DNA from: Cellvibrionaceae bacterium
GTDB lineage: Bacteria; Pseudomonadota; Gammaproteobacteria; Pseudomonadales; Cellvibrionaceae
Direction of reading: 5' to 3'
Assembly: GCA_021151695.1 (NCBI GenBank)
Contig: JAGKWU010000004.1
Span: forward strand, 186,001-250,000
Length of the DNA: 64,000 nt
The notes under the pieces were generated by a model, which was given only the letters and a program-made list of their open reading frames with translations, had not been told where the DNA came from and made no database searches. Made by a program: the position numbers and the translations under genes. Positions 9,093-17,884 of this stretch are shown here, one piece after another. Each line of letters starts with the position of its first letter. Position 1 is the first letter of the stretch.

Positions 9093-9219
9093 GGGGAGTC
9101 GTCATCCTCGCGGAGCGGGGATCCAGTTCTTAAAAAGCCTACAGCATTCGGCACTATCAAAAAGCAAGAACTGGATCCCCGACTAGCGGAGGCGCCTAGC
9201 TCAAGGATGACGACTCCCT
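9093..9219. repeat. Palindromic intergenic repeat, copy 1 (imperfect, nested palindrome in one arm)
   Basis: The left arm (9093–9131) and right arm (9161–9219) are inverted copies that share GTCATCCT and GGGGATCCAGTTCTT blocks. The right arm holds about 18 extra bases (CTAG-GCGCC-CTAG type) that form a small internal near-palindrome. The element fills most of the prmC–moeB gap. It is clearly related to the perfect copy at 33887–33994. It may be a REP/MITE-like element or may act as an mRNA hairpin. Confidence 0.8.
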
Positions 9220-9255
9220 GTTAAATTTATTGTACAGAAAATTAGGCGCCTTCGG

Positions 9256-10107
9256 TTATGCGGTAGCCTTACACCCAACAGTAACCCGCTCATTCCCACC
9301 ATAATCCCGAAACGTATTCAACTCATCAAACTGATTAGCCGCAAACAAATCGCGCACAGCAGCGCCCTGATCATAACCATGCTCAACCAGCAGCCAACCA
9401 CCAGTCGTTAAATACTTAGGCGCATGAGCAATGATAAATTCCAGATCAGCGAGGCCCTGGTTATCCGCAATCAATGCAGACAACGGCTCAAAGCGCACAT
9501 CACCCTGGGTTAAATGTTCATCGGTAGGATCTATATAAGGTGGGTTACTCACAATCACATCAAAGGGCGGTTCATCGGTAAGCGCCGCGAACCAATCACT
9601 CTGCAAAATGTTCACATTGGGTAACTGCAACTGTTGGCGATTTTTTTCCGCCAACTCCACCGCAGCCAATTCGCGATCCACACCAACACACTGCCATCGC
9701 TTTTTCTCGTGGGCCAATGCCAGCACTATAGCGCCGGTACCCGTACCTAAATCGAGCAGGCGACGCGGCTGATCATCGGGAAATAATCCCAGTACAGCCT
9801 CCACTAACAACTCAGTATCAGGACGCGGGATTAGCGTGGAATTATTGACGGACAAGGGCAATGACCAGAACTCACGCTGGCCAATAATATGCGCAACCGG
9901 TTCACCGAGTAGACGACGCTGAAAAAATGCATCAAACGTTTTTGCTTGTTCGACGGTGAGCTCGTTGTCCGACCAGGTCAATAACCAGGTACGATTTTGG
10001 TTGAGAATATGAGTGAGGAAAATTTCGATATCAAGGCGCGGGCTGTCACTCACAGAGGTGAGTTGGGGGGCGAGTTTTAAACAACTGGCAATAGTGATGT
10101 TTTGCAT
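9256..10107 (-). CDS. prmC: Peptide chain release factor N5-glutamine methyltransferase PrmC
   Basis: This enzyme methylates the glutamine of the GGQ motif in RF1 and RF2, using S-adenosylmethionine, to raise termination efficiency. Visible motifs are an N-terminal helical substrate-binding domain, the SAM-binding DLGTGTGAIVLALA, and the catalytic NPPY in IVSNPPYIDP. From ATG 10107 (MQNITIASCLKLAP) the protein has 283 residues, which fits the family. The frame is also open to a GTG at 10143, directly abutting the upstream stop (TGAGTG), so a longer coupled start cannot be excluded. Its substrate gene prfA lies in the same operon two genes upstream. Confidence 0.92.
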   Translation of the reverse strand: MQNITIASCLKLAPQLTSVSDSPRLDIEIFLTHILNQNRTWLLTWSDNELTVEQAKTFDAFFQRRLLGEPVAHIIGQREFWSLPLSVNNSTLIPRPDTELLVEAVLGLFPDDQPRRLLDLGTGTGAIVLALAHEKKRWQCVGVDRELAAVELAEKNRQQLQLPNVNILQSDWFAALTDEPPFDVIVSNPPYIDPTDEHLTQGDVRFEPLSALIADNQGLADLEFIIAHAPKYLTTGGWLLVEHGYDQGAAVRDLFAANQFDELNTFRDYGGNERVTVGCKATA

Positions 10108-10143
10108 CTCAATCTTTTCCCGAGCAGGTTGGGCCAGATACAC

Positions 10144-10572
10144 TCAATGGTATTTAAACAACGCCTCAGTTTCGCCAGCGCAAATCCAATACCAGCTGGA
10201 GCCTTCGACATTTTCAAAACCTCGAATGGCATTTTGGCTGGTCATCTGCAAACCCGACAACTGGACCGCCTCCGGGTATTGAGCTACAGCATCTGCTGAC
10301 AGTGTCAGCGACATATCCGTTGCCAAGCGCCTTAAGGCAAATGCATCGCCGCTAAAACGCCAGGCGTGGCTGACATTAAAAAATAGATCCTTCACTCGCC
10401 AGCTGTGTGCCAGCACCTGAATATCCGCTGGCAATTTCTTTCCGGTAACCTCGACAAAAGATTCCGCGGGATGTTTGGATAAATTTTGCAACTGCACAAA
10501 TCTATAACCAGGCCATGACAAAAGTACACAACCGACAACACCAATAACTAATAACACTTGCTTAACTTTCAT
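10144..10572 (-). CDS. Hypothetical secreted or membrane-anchored protein
   Basis: A protein of about 142 residues from ATG 10572 (MKVKQVLLVIGVVGCVLLSW). One N-terminal hydrophobic segment serves as an anchor or uncleaved signal, followed by a soluble periplasmic-type domain with several Trp residues and a paired-strand look. I recognise no family. The gene lies between a monooxygenase-like gene and prmC, and its stop touches the possible GTG start of prmC, so it is cotranscribed and perhaps translationally coupled. An upstream in-frame start exists at 10593 but would add only a short polar extension before the hydrophobic segment. Confidence 0.6.
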   Translation of the reverse strand: MKVKQVLLVIGVVGCVLLSWPGYRFVQLQNLSKHPAESFVEVTGKKLPADIQVLAHSWRVKDLFFNVSHAWRFSGDAFALRRLATDMSLTLSADAVAQYPEAVQLSGLQMTSQNAIRGFENVEGSSWYWICAGETEALFKYH

Positions 10573-10628
10573 CACTCTACACGTCTTACACAATCTGAAA
10601 AAAATGAGGCAGCTACAACCTGCAAACC

Positions 10629-10964
10629 TTAAGGATTCACAAAATCCGCCGTTGGATGCTCAATCGCGCCATCGCCATAGGCTCGCATGACCTGCGCAAT
10701 AACCACTTGATAACCACTCAACCAATTGCTGTGCTTTGATTTTGCTTCCAGATGCTGTGGAAGCTTCATCAACTCTTGCAAGCCATCCATGGATTCCCAA
10801 TAGTACACATTGGATACGCGGCCAGTCTGCGGGTTTTCCCAGCTTTCTTCACCAATGTATCCAGTGGTTTGCTTGGCGAATACGGCAATACTTTCATCGA
10901 GACGATAAAAATCGTCATCGAATTGTTTTTTATCAAATATGAAAGTGGCTGAGTACATGTTCAA
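10629..10964 (-). CDS. ABM-like dimeric alpha/beta-barrel protein (antibiotic biosynthesis monooxygenase family)
   Basis: A 111-residue protein with the pattern of small ferredoxin-fold dimers: MYSATFIFD strand, SIAVFAKQTTGYIGEESWE helix–strand, VYYWESMDGLQELM strand–helix, and a C-terminal YQVVIAQVMRAYG strand. Members include haem-degrading and quinone-forming monooxygenases, but many are uncharacterised, so the activity is not assigned. It sits 12 bases after the prfA stop on the same strand, inside the translation-factor operon. That is not its usual place in pseudomonads. A haem-related role near hemA is only a guess from position. Confidence 0.7.
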   Translation of the reverse strand: MNMYSATFIFDKKQFDDDFYRLDESIAVFAKQTTGYIGEESWENPQTGRVSNVYYWESMDGLQELMKLPQHLEAKSKHSNWLSGYQVVIAQVMRAYGDGAIEHPTADFVNP

Positions 10965-10976
10965 TCCTAAACCAAC

Positions 10977-12059
10977 TTAATCCGAAATCGCGGCCAATTG
11001 ATCGGCCTGGTATTCATTTGACAGCGGTTGGATGATGTCACCCAGATCACCTTGCATAACCGCATCGAGGGAATACAACGTCAGGTTGATGCGGTGATCC
11101 GTCACTCGGCCTTGCGGATAGTTGTAAGTGCGAATGCGCTCGGAGCGATCGCCGCTGCCTACCAAATTGCGGCGCTCTTCCGCGATGGATTTGTGAGCCG
11201 CCTCTTCCTGCATGGCCTTCAGGCGCGAGGCCAATACGCTCATCGCCCGTGCACGGTTTTTGTGTTGCGAACGCTCGTCCTGACATTCCACTACCAAGCC
11301 AGTGGGAATATGCACGATACGAATCGCCGAGTCAGTTTTGTTAACGTGCTGACCACCGGCACCCGAGGAGCGGAAAGTATCGATACGCAAATCCGCTTTG
11401 TTGATGTTGATCTCTTCCATCTCATCCGCTTCGGGAATAATTGCCACAGTACAAGCAGAGGTATGGATACGACCTTGCGTCTCAGTCGCGGGTACACGCT
11501 GTACACGGTGCGCGCCAGATTCAAACTTCAATCGCGAGTAAACGCCCTGACCGCTCACCAAGGTAATAATTTCTTTAAAGCCGCCGTGCTCACCATCGCT
11601 CTGGCTTAATACCTCCACGCGCCAGCCCTGGGATTCAGCGTATTTGGAATACATGCGGAATAAATCGCCAGAGAAAATCGCCGCTTCATCGCCACCGGTA
11701 CCGGCACGAATTTCGAGGTAGCAGTTTTTCTCGTCGTTGGGATCTTTCGGCAAGAGCAAACGCTGCAGTTCAAGCTGAGTCGGTTCGATTCTGGCTTGGC
11801 AGTCAGCCAATTCTTCTTCCGCCATTGCCTTCATGTCGGCATCGCCATCGGCGATCAGGTGCCTGGCTTCTTCGATATCAGCAAGCAGTTGCTGGTAATT
11901 TTTGTAACCAATCACCACCGGCTCAAGCTCGGCATACTCCTTGGAAAGCTCGCGGAATTTATTTTGATTATTAATGATGTCCGCTTCAGACAAGAGCGCG
12001 CTCACTTCTTCATAGCGCTCTTTGAGACGGTCGAGTTTTTCTAAAATAGAGGGTTTCAT
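10977..12059 (-). CDS. prfA: Peptide chain release factor 1
   Basis: RF1 recognises UAA and UAG and triggers peptide release on the ribosome. From ATG 12059 (MKPSILEKLDRL) the protein has 360 residues, as expected. The catalytic GGQ lies in SSGAGGQHVNKTDSA, and the codon-recognition region is PATETQGRIHTSACTVA. A TTG at 12065 is an unlikely alternative. It is directly downstream of hemA (32-base gap) and upstream of the gene for its modifying enzyme PrmC, which is the standard gammaproteobacterial arrangement. Confidence 0.97.
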   Translation of the reverse strand: MKPSILEKLDRLKERYEEVSALLSEADIINNQNKFRELSKEYAELEPVVIGYKNYQQLLADIEEARHLIADGDADMKAMAEEELADCQARIEPTQLELQRLLLPKDPNDEKNCYLEIRAGTGGDEAAIFSGDLFRMYSKYAESQGWRVEVLSQSDGEHGGFKEIITLVSGQGVYSRLKFESGAHRVQRVPATETQGRIHTSACTVAIIPEADEMEEININKADLRIDTFRSSGAGGQHVNKTDSAIRIVHIPTGLVVECQDERSQHKNRARAMSVLASRLKAMQEEAAHKSIAEERRNLVGSGDRSERIRTYNYPQGRVTDHRINLTLYSLDAVMQGDLGDIIQPLSNEYQADQLAAISD

Positions 12060-12091
12060 GGCCAATAGCTCTTAATGGTCAATAGCGTTTG

Positions 12092-13366
12092 CTAAATATC
12101 GCTTTGCTCAATGTCCGCGGTAGTCAGCTCAAACAATTCCTGAGCAACTTGTATCACTTGGGGGCGGCCATTGGCGCTGGCATTTTTCAGCACTGTGGTG
12201 GGGGCGTGAATAATTTTATTGGTGAGATTGCGCGCAAGTTGTTGCAACACAGCTTGCGGATCATTGCCCAACTCAAGCGCGTGCAATGCTTTTTGCAATT
12301 CAACATCGCGCAGGTTTTCGGCTTTTTTACGGAAAGCTTTGACGGTGCTGAGCGCATTGAGCGCGCGTTGCTGACGCGCGTAAAGCTCGACGCCTTCATT
12401 GATAATTTCTTCGGCTTGATCGGCAGCCGCCACACGCGACTTTTTATTTTCGTCGATCACCGCGTGCAGGTCGTCGACTGTGTAGAGGAACACATCGTCC
12501 AGCTCGCTTACCTGCTCTTCAATATCGCGCGGCACGGCTATATCGAGCATAAACATGGGTTTGTGTTTGCGTTTTTTCAGCGCGGATTCCACCGCACCTT
12601 TGCCCAACAACGGCAACTGGCTGGCGGTGGAGGAAATCACTATATCGGCAAGGTGCAGATACTCGGGAATCTCAGACAGCAAAATCGCTTCGCCATCAAA
12701 CTCGCGCGCCAGGCGCTGGGCGCGATCGAGCGTACGGTTGGCCACTATGATGCGCTTGATACCCTGTTCCGCCAGATGGCGGGCAACCAGCTCAATGGTT
12801 TCACCGGCACCGATCAAGAGCGCGGTATCGTCCTTCAGGTTGGAGAAAATTTGCTGGGCGAGGGATACCGCCGCGTAAGCAACCGATACCGGGTTTTCGC
12901 CAATGGCCGTTTCAGTGCGCACACGCTTGGCGATGCTGAAAACCTGCTGGAAAGTGGAATGCAGATCCGCGCCTATGGTGCCGGCATCCACAGCGGCAGC
13001 GTAGGCGGATTTCATCTGACCGAGGATTTGCGGCTCGCCCAATACCAGCGAATCCAGGCCACCGGCAACCTTCATCATATGGCGTACTGCTTCGTCGCCT
13101 TGATGGCAGTAGTAGCACTTGGCTAACTCTTCGGCACTGATATTGGTGTGAGCGGTGAGCCAGCGGGTGAGCAGATCCAGCTCTTGTTCGCTGGTGGCGT
13201 AGATTTCGGTGCGGTTGCAGGTGGAGAGTATGGCTACTTCGTTAAGGCCCGCCTCCTGGCTGGCAGAATGCAGGGCGTTGGCCACATCCTCAGGCGCAAA
13301 GGCCATCCGCTCGCGCACGGCGAGCGAAGCTGTTGTGTGGTTGATGCCAAAAGCCAATAACGTCAT
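12092..13366 (-). CDS. hemA: Glutamyl-tRNA reductase
   Basis: Catalyses the NADPH-dependent reduction of Glu-tRNA(Glu) to glutamate-1-semialdehyde, the first step of C5-pathway tetrapyrrole synthesis. From ATG 13366 (MTLLAFGINHTTASL) the protein has 424 residues. The active-site Cys is in LSTCNRTEIYA, the NADPH-binding domain includes LLIGAGETIELVARHL, and the C-terminal dimerisation domain is helical. The frame stays open upstream to 13432, but that extension lacks family similarity. The gene leads the hemA–prfA–prmC operon. A promoter should lie in 13367–13491; none is obvious. Confidence 0.96.
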   Translation of the reverse strand: MTLLAFGINHTTASLAVRERMAFAPEDVANALHSASQEAGLNEVAILSTCNRTEIYATSEQELDLLTRWLTAHTNISAEELAKCYYCHQGDEAVRHMMKVAGGLDSLVLGEPQILGQMKSAYAAAVDAGTIGADLHSTFQQVFSIAKRVRTETAIGENPVSVAYAAVSLAQQIFSNLKDDTALLIGAGETIELVARHLAEQGIKRIIVANRTLDRAQRLAREFDGEAILLSEIPEYLHLADIVISSTASQLPLLGKGAVESALKKRKHKPMFMLDIAVPRDIEEQVSELDDVFLYTVDDLHAVIDENKKSRVAAADQAEEIINEGVELYARQQRALNALSTVKAFRKKAENLRDVELQKALHALELGNDPQAVLQQLARNLTNKIIHAPTTVLKNASANGRPQVIQVAQELFELTTADIEQSDI

Positions 13367-13491
13367 AAATGCGAAAGCTAGCGCCGAAAGTGCAAAGGGC
13401 GGTATTGTCCTGCCCTCACCTCGCCATGACAAGAAAAAAGTGTAATGTCGCCGGAATTTCCCGCAGCCTGTCGGCTGCAGCCAGCAATCGG

Positions 13492-15318
13492 CTACTGAAT
13501 TTCCGTATCCCGGGCGAACAAGTCTTTCAGTTCGCGCCGGCCCTCTTCCGCCACTTTAACCAGTGCTTTCATATCGTCTTTGACCGCTGACGAGCGTCGC
13601 AACAGTTCCTCATCGTGATCACGGAAGATGTCTATAGTGTGCTGCGCCTGGGTATCGCTCATGCCCAGCTCCATCAGCGTGAGTCGCCCCGCCTCCATGC
13701 TGGATTCGAAAATCTCGCGCACATAATTCGTCACCCCCAAATCCGCCAGGTGATAGGCATGCGCACGGTCGCGGGCACGCACTATGAGCGCCACCTCGGG
13801 ATAGTGCTCTTTCATTTTGCGCACTATGTTGAGCGAATCCTCCAACCGATCCACCGCCACCACCAGGACTTTGGCATCGCGAATACCTGCCGCCTCCAGC
13901 AGATCCAGCCGCGCCGGGTCGCCATAAAAGCTCTGCACCCCGAATTGTTTGAGGAATTCTATATGGTCTGCATTTTTATCCAACGCGTTGTACGGAATGC
14001 TGTTGGCGGTGAGGATACGACCAATGATTTGCCCAAAACGGCCAAAGCCTGCCACCACCACCTCGGGTTTGTGTACGCCGTTTTGCTCCAGCTCGGCCAG
14101 GGTGCGTTGGTGTTCTTGCTGGCGCAGGCGCGCTTTACGCTGGGAGCTTGTGCGGTACACAATCGATTGAAACAACAATACCAGTGGACCGGTTAAGGCC
14201 ATGGAAATACCCACGACCAGCACTGCCAGGTTGGTGACTTCAGTGGGCAAAAAGCCAATTTCATCGGCCGACGCCATCAACACAAACGCGAACTCACCGC
14301 CCTGCGCCAGCATAATCCCCAGCAATGCGCTCTCGCGCTTGGAAAACTTGCGCAACCGCATAATGCCGGCAACCACTGCAATCTTGATCGCCATCAAACC
14401 CAACGCCAGCGCGATGACCAGCACCGGGTGCTCAAACAGCAATCTGATATTAAGCGACATCCCCACGGCGATAAAAAACAATCCCAGCAGCAAGCCCTTG
14501 AAGGGTTCAATATCCGCCGCCAATTGATGGCGAAAGCTGGATTGCGCCAGCAGCAAACCCGCCAAAAAGGCACCGAGACTCATAGACAGCCCCACCATCT
14601 GCATCAACAGAGATACGCCCAAGACAATCAGCAGGCCGGCGGCAGTAAGAATCTCGCGGCTACCGTATTTGGCAGCGACTTTCAGCAGCGGATTGAACAG
14701 GAGACGCGCCGACGCAATCACCCCGATCACGGTTAACACACCTACCCACCAGGGCTGGCGACTGCCGTGATCACTAGCCTCGGGCGCCCAGCTTGAAAGC
14801 AGCAATAGAATGGGGATCACCGCCATATCTTGCAGCAGCAATATAGAGAAGCCTTTACGCCCCAAAGGCAGAGCCATGATTTTGTGCTCTTCCATTAAAG
14901 GAATAGCAAAGGCGGTAGATGAAAGCGCGAGGGTCAAACCTATAATAAAACTCTGCTGCCAACCCAACCCGAGACTGGTGCCAAACTTGACACCCAACCC
15001 CAGCACCAAGGTAATGAGCAGTGCGGTAAGCAGCAGTTGGGCACCGCCGAGCAGCCCCACTTCGATACGCATCTTCCACAGCTGCTCTGGATTGAGCTCA
15101 AGGCCAATCACAAACAACAGCATCACCACACCGAATTCCGACAAGTGCATGGCGGCCTGGGGCTCAAAAATCAAACCCAGGGCTTGCGGGCCAATCACCA
15201 CACCCGCTGCCAGGTAACCCAAAATCGCCCCCAGGCCCCAGCGCCGAAAAATAGGCACGGCAATGACCGCAGCCAACAAGTAATAAATGGCATGGAGGAG
15301 ACTTTGGTGTTGTTCCAT
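13492..15318 (-). CDS. Kef-type monovalent cation/proton antiporter with TrkA-N domain
   Basis: A 608-residue CPA2-family transporter from ATG 15318 (MEQHQSLLHAIYYLL), with AAGGACT 5 bases upstream. The N-terminal 380 residues form about 12 hydrophobic helices of the Na+/H+ exchanger fold, including MLAQGGEFAFVL. A cytoplasmic RCK/TrkA-N domain follows, with VVVAGFGRFGQIIGRIL, and then a charged C-terminal tail. KefB/KefC proteins release K+ in exchange for H+ under electrophile stress, gated by glutathione adducts; whether this one is glutathione-gated is unknown. It lies between hemA and the divergent TPR–lolB operon, which are adjacent in many pseudomonads. Confidence 0.9.
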   Translation of the reverse strand: MEQHQSLLHAIYYLLAAVIAVPIFRRWGLGAILGYLAAGVVIGPQALGLIFEPQAAMHLSEFGVVMLLFVIGLELNPEQLWKMRIEVGLLGGAQLLLTALLITLVLGLGVKFGTSLGLGWQQSFIIGLTLALSSTAFAIPLMEEHKIMALPLGRKGFSILLLQDMAVIPILLLLSSWAPEASDHGSRQPWWVGVLTVIGVIASARLLFNPLLKVAAKYGSREILTAAGLLIVLGVSLLMQMVGLSMSLGAFLAGLLLAQSSFRHQLAADIEPFKGLLLGLFFIAVGMSLNIRLLFEHPVLVIALALGLMAIKIAVVAGIMRLRKFSKRESALLGIMLAQGGEFAFVLMASADEIGFLPTEVTNLAVLVVGISMALTGPLVLLFQSIVYRTSSQRKARLRQQEHQRTLAELEQNGVHKPEVVVAGFGRFGQIIGRILTANSIPYNALDKNADHIEFLKQFGVQSFYGDPARLDLLEAAGIRDAKVLVVAVDRLEDSLNIVRKMKEHYPEVALIVRARDRAHAYHLADLGVTNYVREIFESSMEAGRLTLMELGMSDTQAQHTIDIFRDHDEELLRRSSAVKDDMKALVKVAEEGRRELKDLFARDTEIQ

Positions 15319-15479
15319 GGAGAGTCCTTTAGGCAAAAAGAAACAGGCGCAAAACAAAAAAACGCGCAAAGAAAGCGGCGTGAAAGCCAGCAGCGCGCAA
15401 TATATCACTCGCGCTCAGCGGCACGGGTGTTTATTATGAGCGGCCGCTGTTTGCGGCTGTATTAGCTAAAGCCCGGTTT

Positions 15480-17231
15480 ATGACGCTACGCACTTTAAGA
15501 CTCCCCACTCAATCCCCCAAGCACCTGGCACTGACCCTGGCGCTGGGCAGCCTATTGACCTGGAGCGCCTCCAGCCGGGCTCAGCAACAGGAAGCGGCTG
15601 AACTTAATACACCGCCACCACAAGCACTGCCGGCAAAACCGCAAGAGCGCAAATTCCCGGTAGATACACTCTACTCACTGCTCACCGCCGAAATCGCCGG
15701 CAGTCGCCAGCAGTATGATGTTGCACTCAATAATTATGTGCAGCAGGCAAGAATCACCCGCGATCCCCAGGTGGCCGCTCGCGCAACCATGATCGCCCGC
15801 TATCTAGGGGCAACCCAGACTGGCCTGGAGATGTCGCTGATCTGGGTAGAATCCGCCCCCCGCGACAAAGAAGCCCTGGCGAATGCCTCCCTCGGATTGA
15901 TGCAAGCTGGCCGCCTGCAAGAAGCCTTTGATATGTCGCGCCGACTGCAAGCCCGCGGCGGTGAACCGCTCTACCAAAACATCGCCGCCAATGCCACCAG
16001 CTTGACCAAAACCCAGCGCGAGCGTTTGTTGCAGAGCTATAAAAACCTGCTGCCGCGCTACAACCGCGATGAACAATTACTGGTAGGTATCGGCCTGTTA
16101 TTACAGCAGCAAAATAACTTTGATGAGGCCATGATCTACGCACAAAAGGCGCTCAACCTCTATCCACGCAGTATTCCCGCTGCCGTACTCGAAGCCAACT
16201 TGCTACACGAACTCAAGCGCGATCGCGAAGCTATCATCAAGATGGGTGACCTGCTGGCCTACTATCCAGACAACATCAGCCTGCGCAACCAGTATGCTCA
16301 CATACTCACTCACTATGATATGGCGCTGGCACAACAGCAGTTTGCGATCATTGCCCAACAGCAGCCGAAAAACCTGGACGCTGTTTTGTCGCTCGGCATC
16401 ATCGCCATGGAGCGCAAAGACTACAAAGCGGCTACTCGCGCGTTTGAAAAGCTGCTGGACTCGGACCAACACGCATCCACCGCCCACTACTACCTGGGCC
16501 GACTGGCCGAAGATCAGCAAGATTGGCAGGAAGCCATCTTTAATTATTTGCAGGTAGAGCGCGGCAATGATTTTCTGTCGGCAACTATCAGCTTGCTGGA
16601 TATCTTTATCAGCAAGGGCGACTTCATCAGCGCCCAGCAACATATGAACCGGGTGCGAATTCGCTTTCCCGACCAATCGGAAAGCCTTTATCTTTTACAT
16701 GCACAGGCGTTAATCAAGCACAACAATTTGAGTGAGGCAGAAAAGGTACTTAGTGAAGCCCAGCAAAACCTGCCCAACAACAGCAAAATTCTCTATGCCC
16801 GCGCGATGCTTTACTCCAAGCGCGGCCAGCTGGTGGATACCGAGCGCGACCTGCGCCGTATCCTGCAGTTGGAACCGGATAATGCGGTAGCACTCAACTC
16901 ACTGGGCTATCTGCTGACGGACAACCCCCAACGCCAGCGCGAAGCTGAAGAACTACTTACCCGCGCCAACAGCCTGAAGCCGGATGACCCGGTCATACTC
17001 GACAGCCTGGGCTGGCTGCACTTCAAGCAAGGCAAATACACAGAGGCCCTGCGAGAGTTGCGTCAGGCCTATACCAGTTATCCCGAGCCAGCTGTGGCAG
17101 CCCACCTGGGTGAAGCGCTCTGGGTAACAGGCTCTGCCGAAGAAGCGCGCCAGATTTGGCAGGAGGGCATTCGCCAGTCGCCAGACGACCCAACCATTAC
17201 CGCAACCATGAAGCGGCTTAAAGTCGAATAA
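15480..17231 (+). CDS. Periplasmic TPR-repeat protein upstream of lolB
   Basis: A 583-residue protein with an N-terminal signal-like segment (about residues 15–35, ending SSRAQQQ) and tetratricopeptide repeats over most of its length. Recognisable units occur near residues 60–130, 200–350 and 400–570, for example AVALNSLGYLLTD and PVILDSLGWLHFKQGKYTEALRE type helices. It matches the TPR protein commonly encoded before lolB in Pseudomonas-like genomes. Its molecular role is not established, but scaffolding in lipoprotein or outer-membrane assembly is plausible given the neighbour. lolB follows after 20 bases, so cotranscription is likely. Confidence 0.85.
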   Translation: MTLRTLRLPTQSPKHLALTLALGSLLTWSASSRAQQQEAAELNTPPPQALPAKPQERKFPVDTLYSLLTAEIAGSRQQYDVALNNYVQQARITRDPQVAARATMIARYLGATQTGLEMSLIWVESAPRDKEALANASLGLMQAGRLQEAFDMSRRLQARGGEPLYQNIAANATSLTKTQRERLLQSYKNLLPRYNRDEQLLVGIGLLLQQQNNFDEAMIYAQKALNLYPRSIPAAVLEANLLHELKRDREAIIKMGDLLAYYPDNISLRNQYAHILTHYDMALAQQQFAIIAQQQPKNLDAVLSLGIIAMERKDYKAATRAFEKLLDSDQHASTAHYYLGRLAEDQQDWQEAIFNYLQVERGNDFLSATISLLDIFISKGDFISAQQHMNRVRIRFPDQSESLYLLHAQALIKHNNLSEAEKVLSEAQQNLPNNSKILYARAMLYSKRGQLVDTERDLRRILQLEPDNAVALNSLGYLLTDNPQRQREAEELLTRANSLKPDDPVILDSLGWLHFKQGKYTEALRELRQAYTSYPEPAVAAHLGEALWVTGSAEEARQIWQEGIRQSPDDPTITATMKRLKVE

Positions 17232-17251
17232 TTCGCCCGAACCAGATTGCT

Positions 17252-17872
17252 ATGAAAACATTATTCAAGATTATCGCCCTCGCTGTATTACTCAGCGGCT
17301 GCGCCCACAAAGCCGTCAAAGCGCCGCTGATCAGCGAGGACTGGCCACAACACAAGGCGCAGGTAGAAGCCCAAAACAGCTGGCAAGCGGTGGGCAAGCT
17401 CGCCGTTAAGGTGCCAAATGATGGCGGCAGCGCCAATCTCCAGTGGCAGCAAACCGGCAACCAATACGAGATAGACCTGAAAGGCCCTTTCGGCTCCGGC
17501 AAACTCAATATCAGCGGAAAACCCGGAAACGTCACCCTGACTGAAGCCGGCCAGCCGCCACAAAATGCCAAAACCGCCGAAGAGTTGATCCGCAAAAATA
17601 CCGGCTGGACGATTCCCGTCACCCAGCTCGCCTGGTGGGTGCGCGGCCTGCCCGATCCCGCCAGCAAGGTCACCGGTTTCACCCCCAACACCCAGGGTTT
17701 GATCGCCACGCTGGAGCAACAGGGCTGGACTCTGACCTATGGTGACTACCTCACCAGCAACAGCCAGCAAGGCTCACTGGCCATGCCGGGCCGTATAGTC
17801 GCGGAATATAAAGATGTGCGCCTCACACTGGTGGTGCGCGAGTGGACCTTTGGCCAACAGCCTCAACCATAA
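17252..17872 (+). CDS. lolB: Outer-membrane lipoprotein receptor LolB
   Basis: LolB accepts lipoproteins from periplasmic LolA and inserts them into the inner leaflet of the outer membrane. The 206-residue protein has a lipoprotein signal with lipobox LLSGC and lipidated Cys17, followed by the LolB beta-sheet fold. WQAVGKLAVKV and QWQQTGNQYEIDLKGPFGSG are characteristic early strands. It lies between a TPR gene and ispE, the conserved order in gammaproteobacteria, and overlaps neither. Confidence 0.95.
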   Translation: MKTLFKIIALAVLLSGCAHKAVKAPLISEDWPQHKAQVEAQNSWQAVGKLAVKVPNDGGSANLQWQQTGNQYEIDLKGPFGSGKLNISGKPGNVTLTEAGQPPQNAKTAEELIRKNTGWTIPVTQLAWWVRGLPDPASKVTGFTPNTQGLIATLEQQGWTLTYGDYLTSNSQQGSLAMPGRIVAEYKDVRLTLVVREWTFGQQPQP

Positions 17873-17884
17873 TTAAAAAAACCT

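Noticed and set aside
12089..13126. 345-residue plus-strand open frame opposite hemA
   Set aside because: It is exactly antisense to a full-length conserved glutamyl-tRNA reductase and has no recognisable domain.
15754..16143. Minus-strand open frame of 129 residues in the TPR gene
   Set aside because: Shadow of the TPR coding sequence; Arg/Ser/Trp-rich composition typical of antisense frames.
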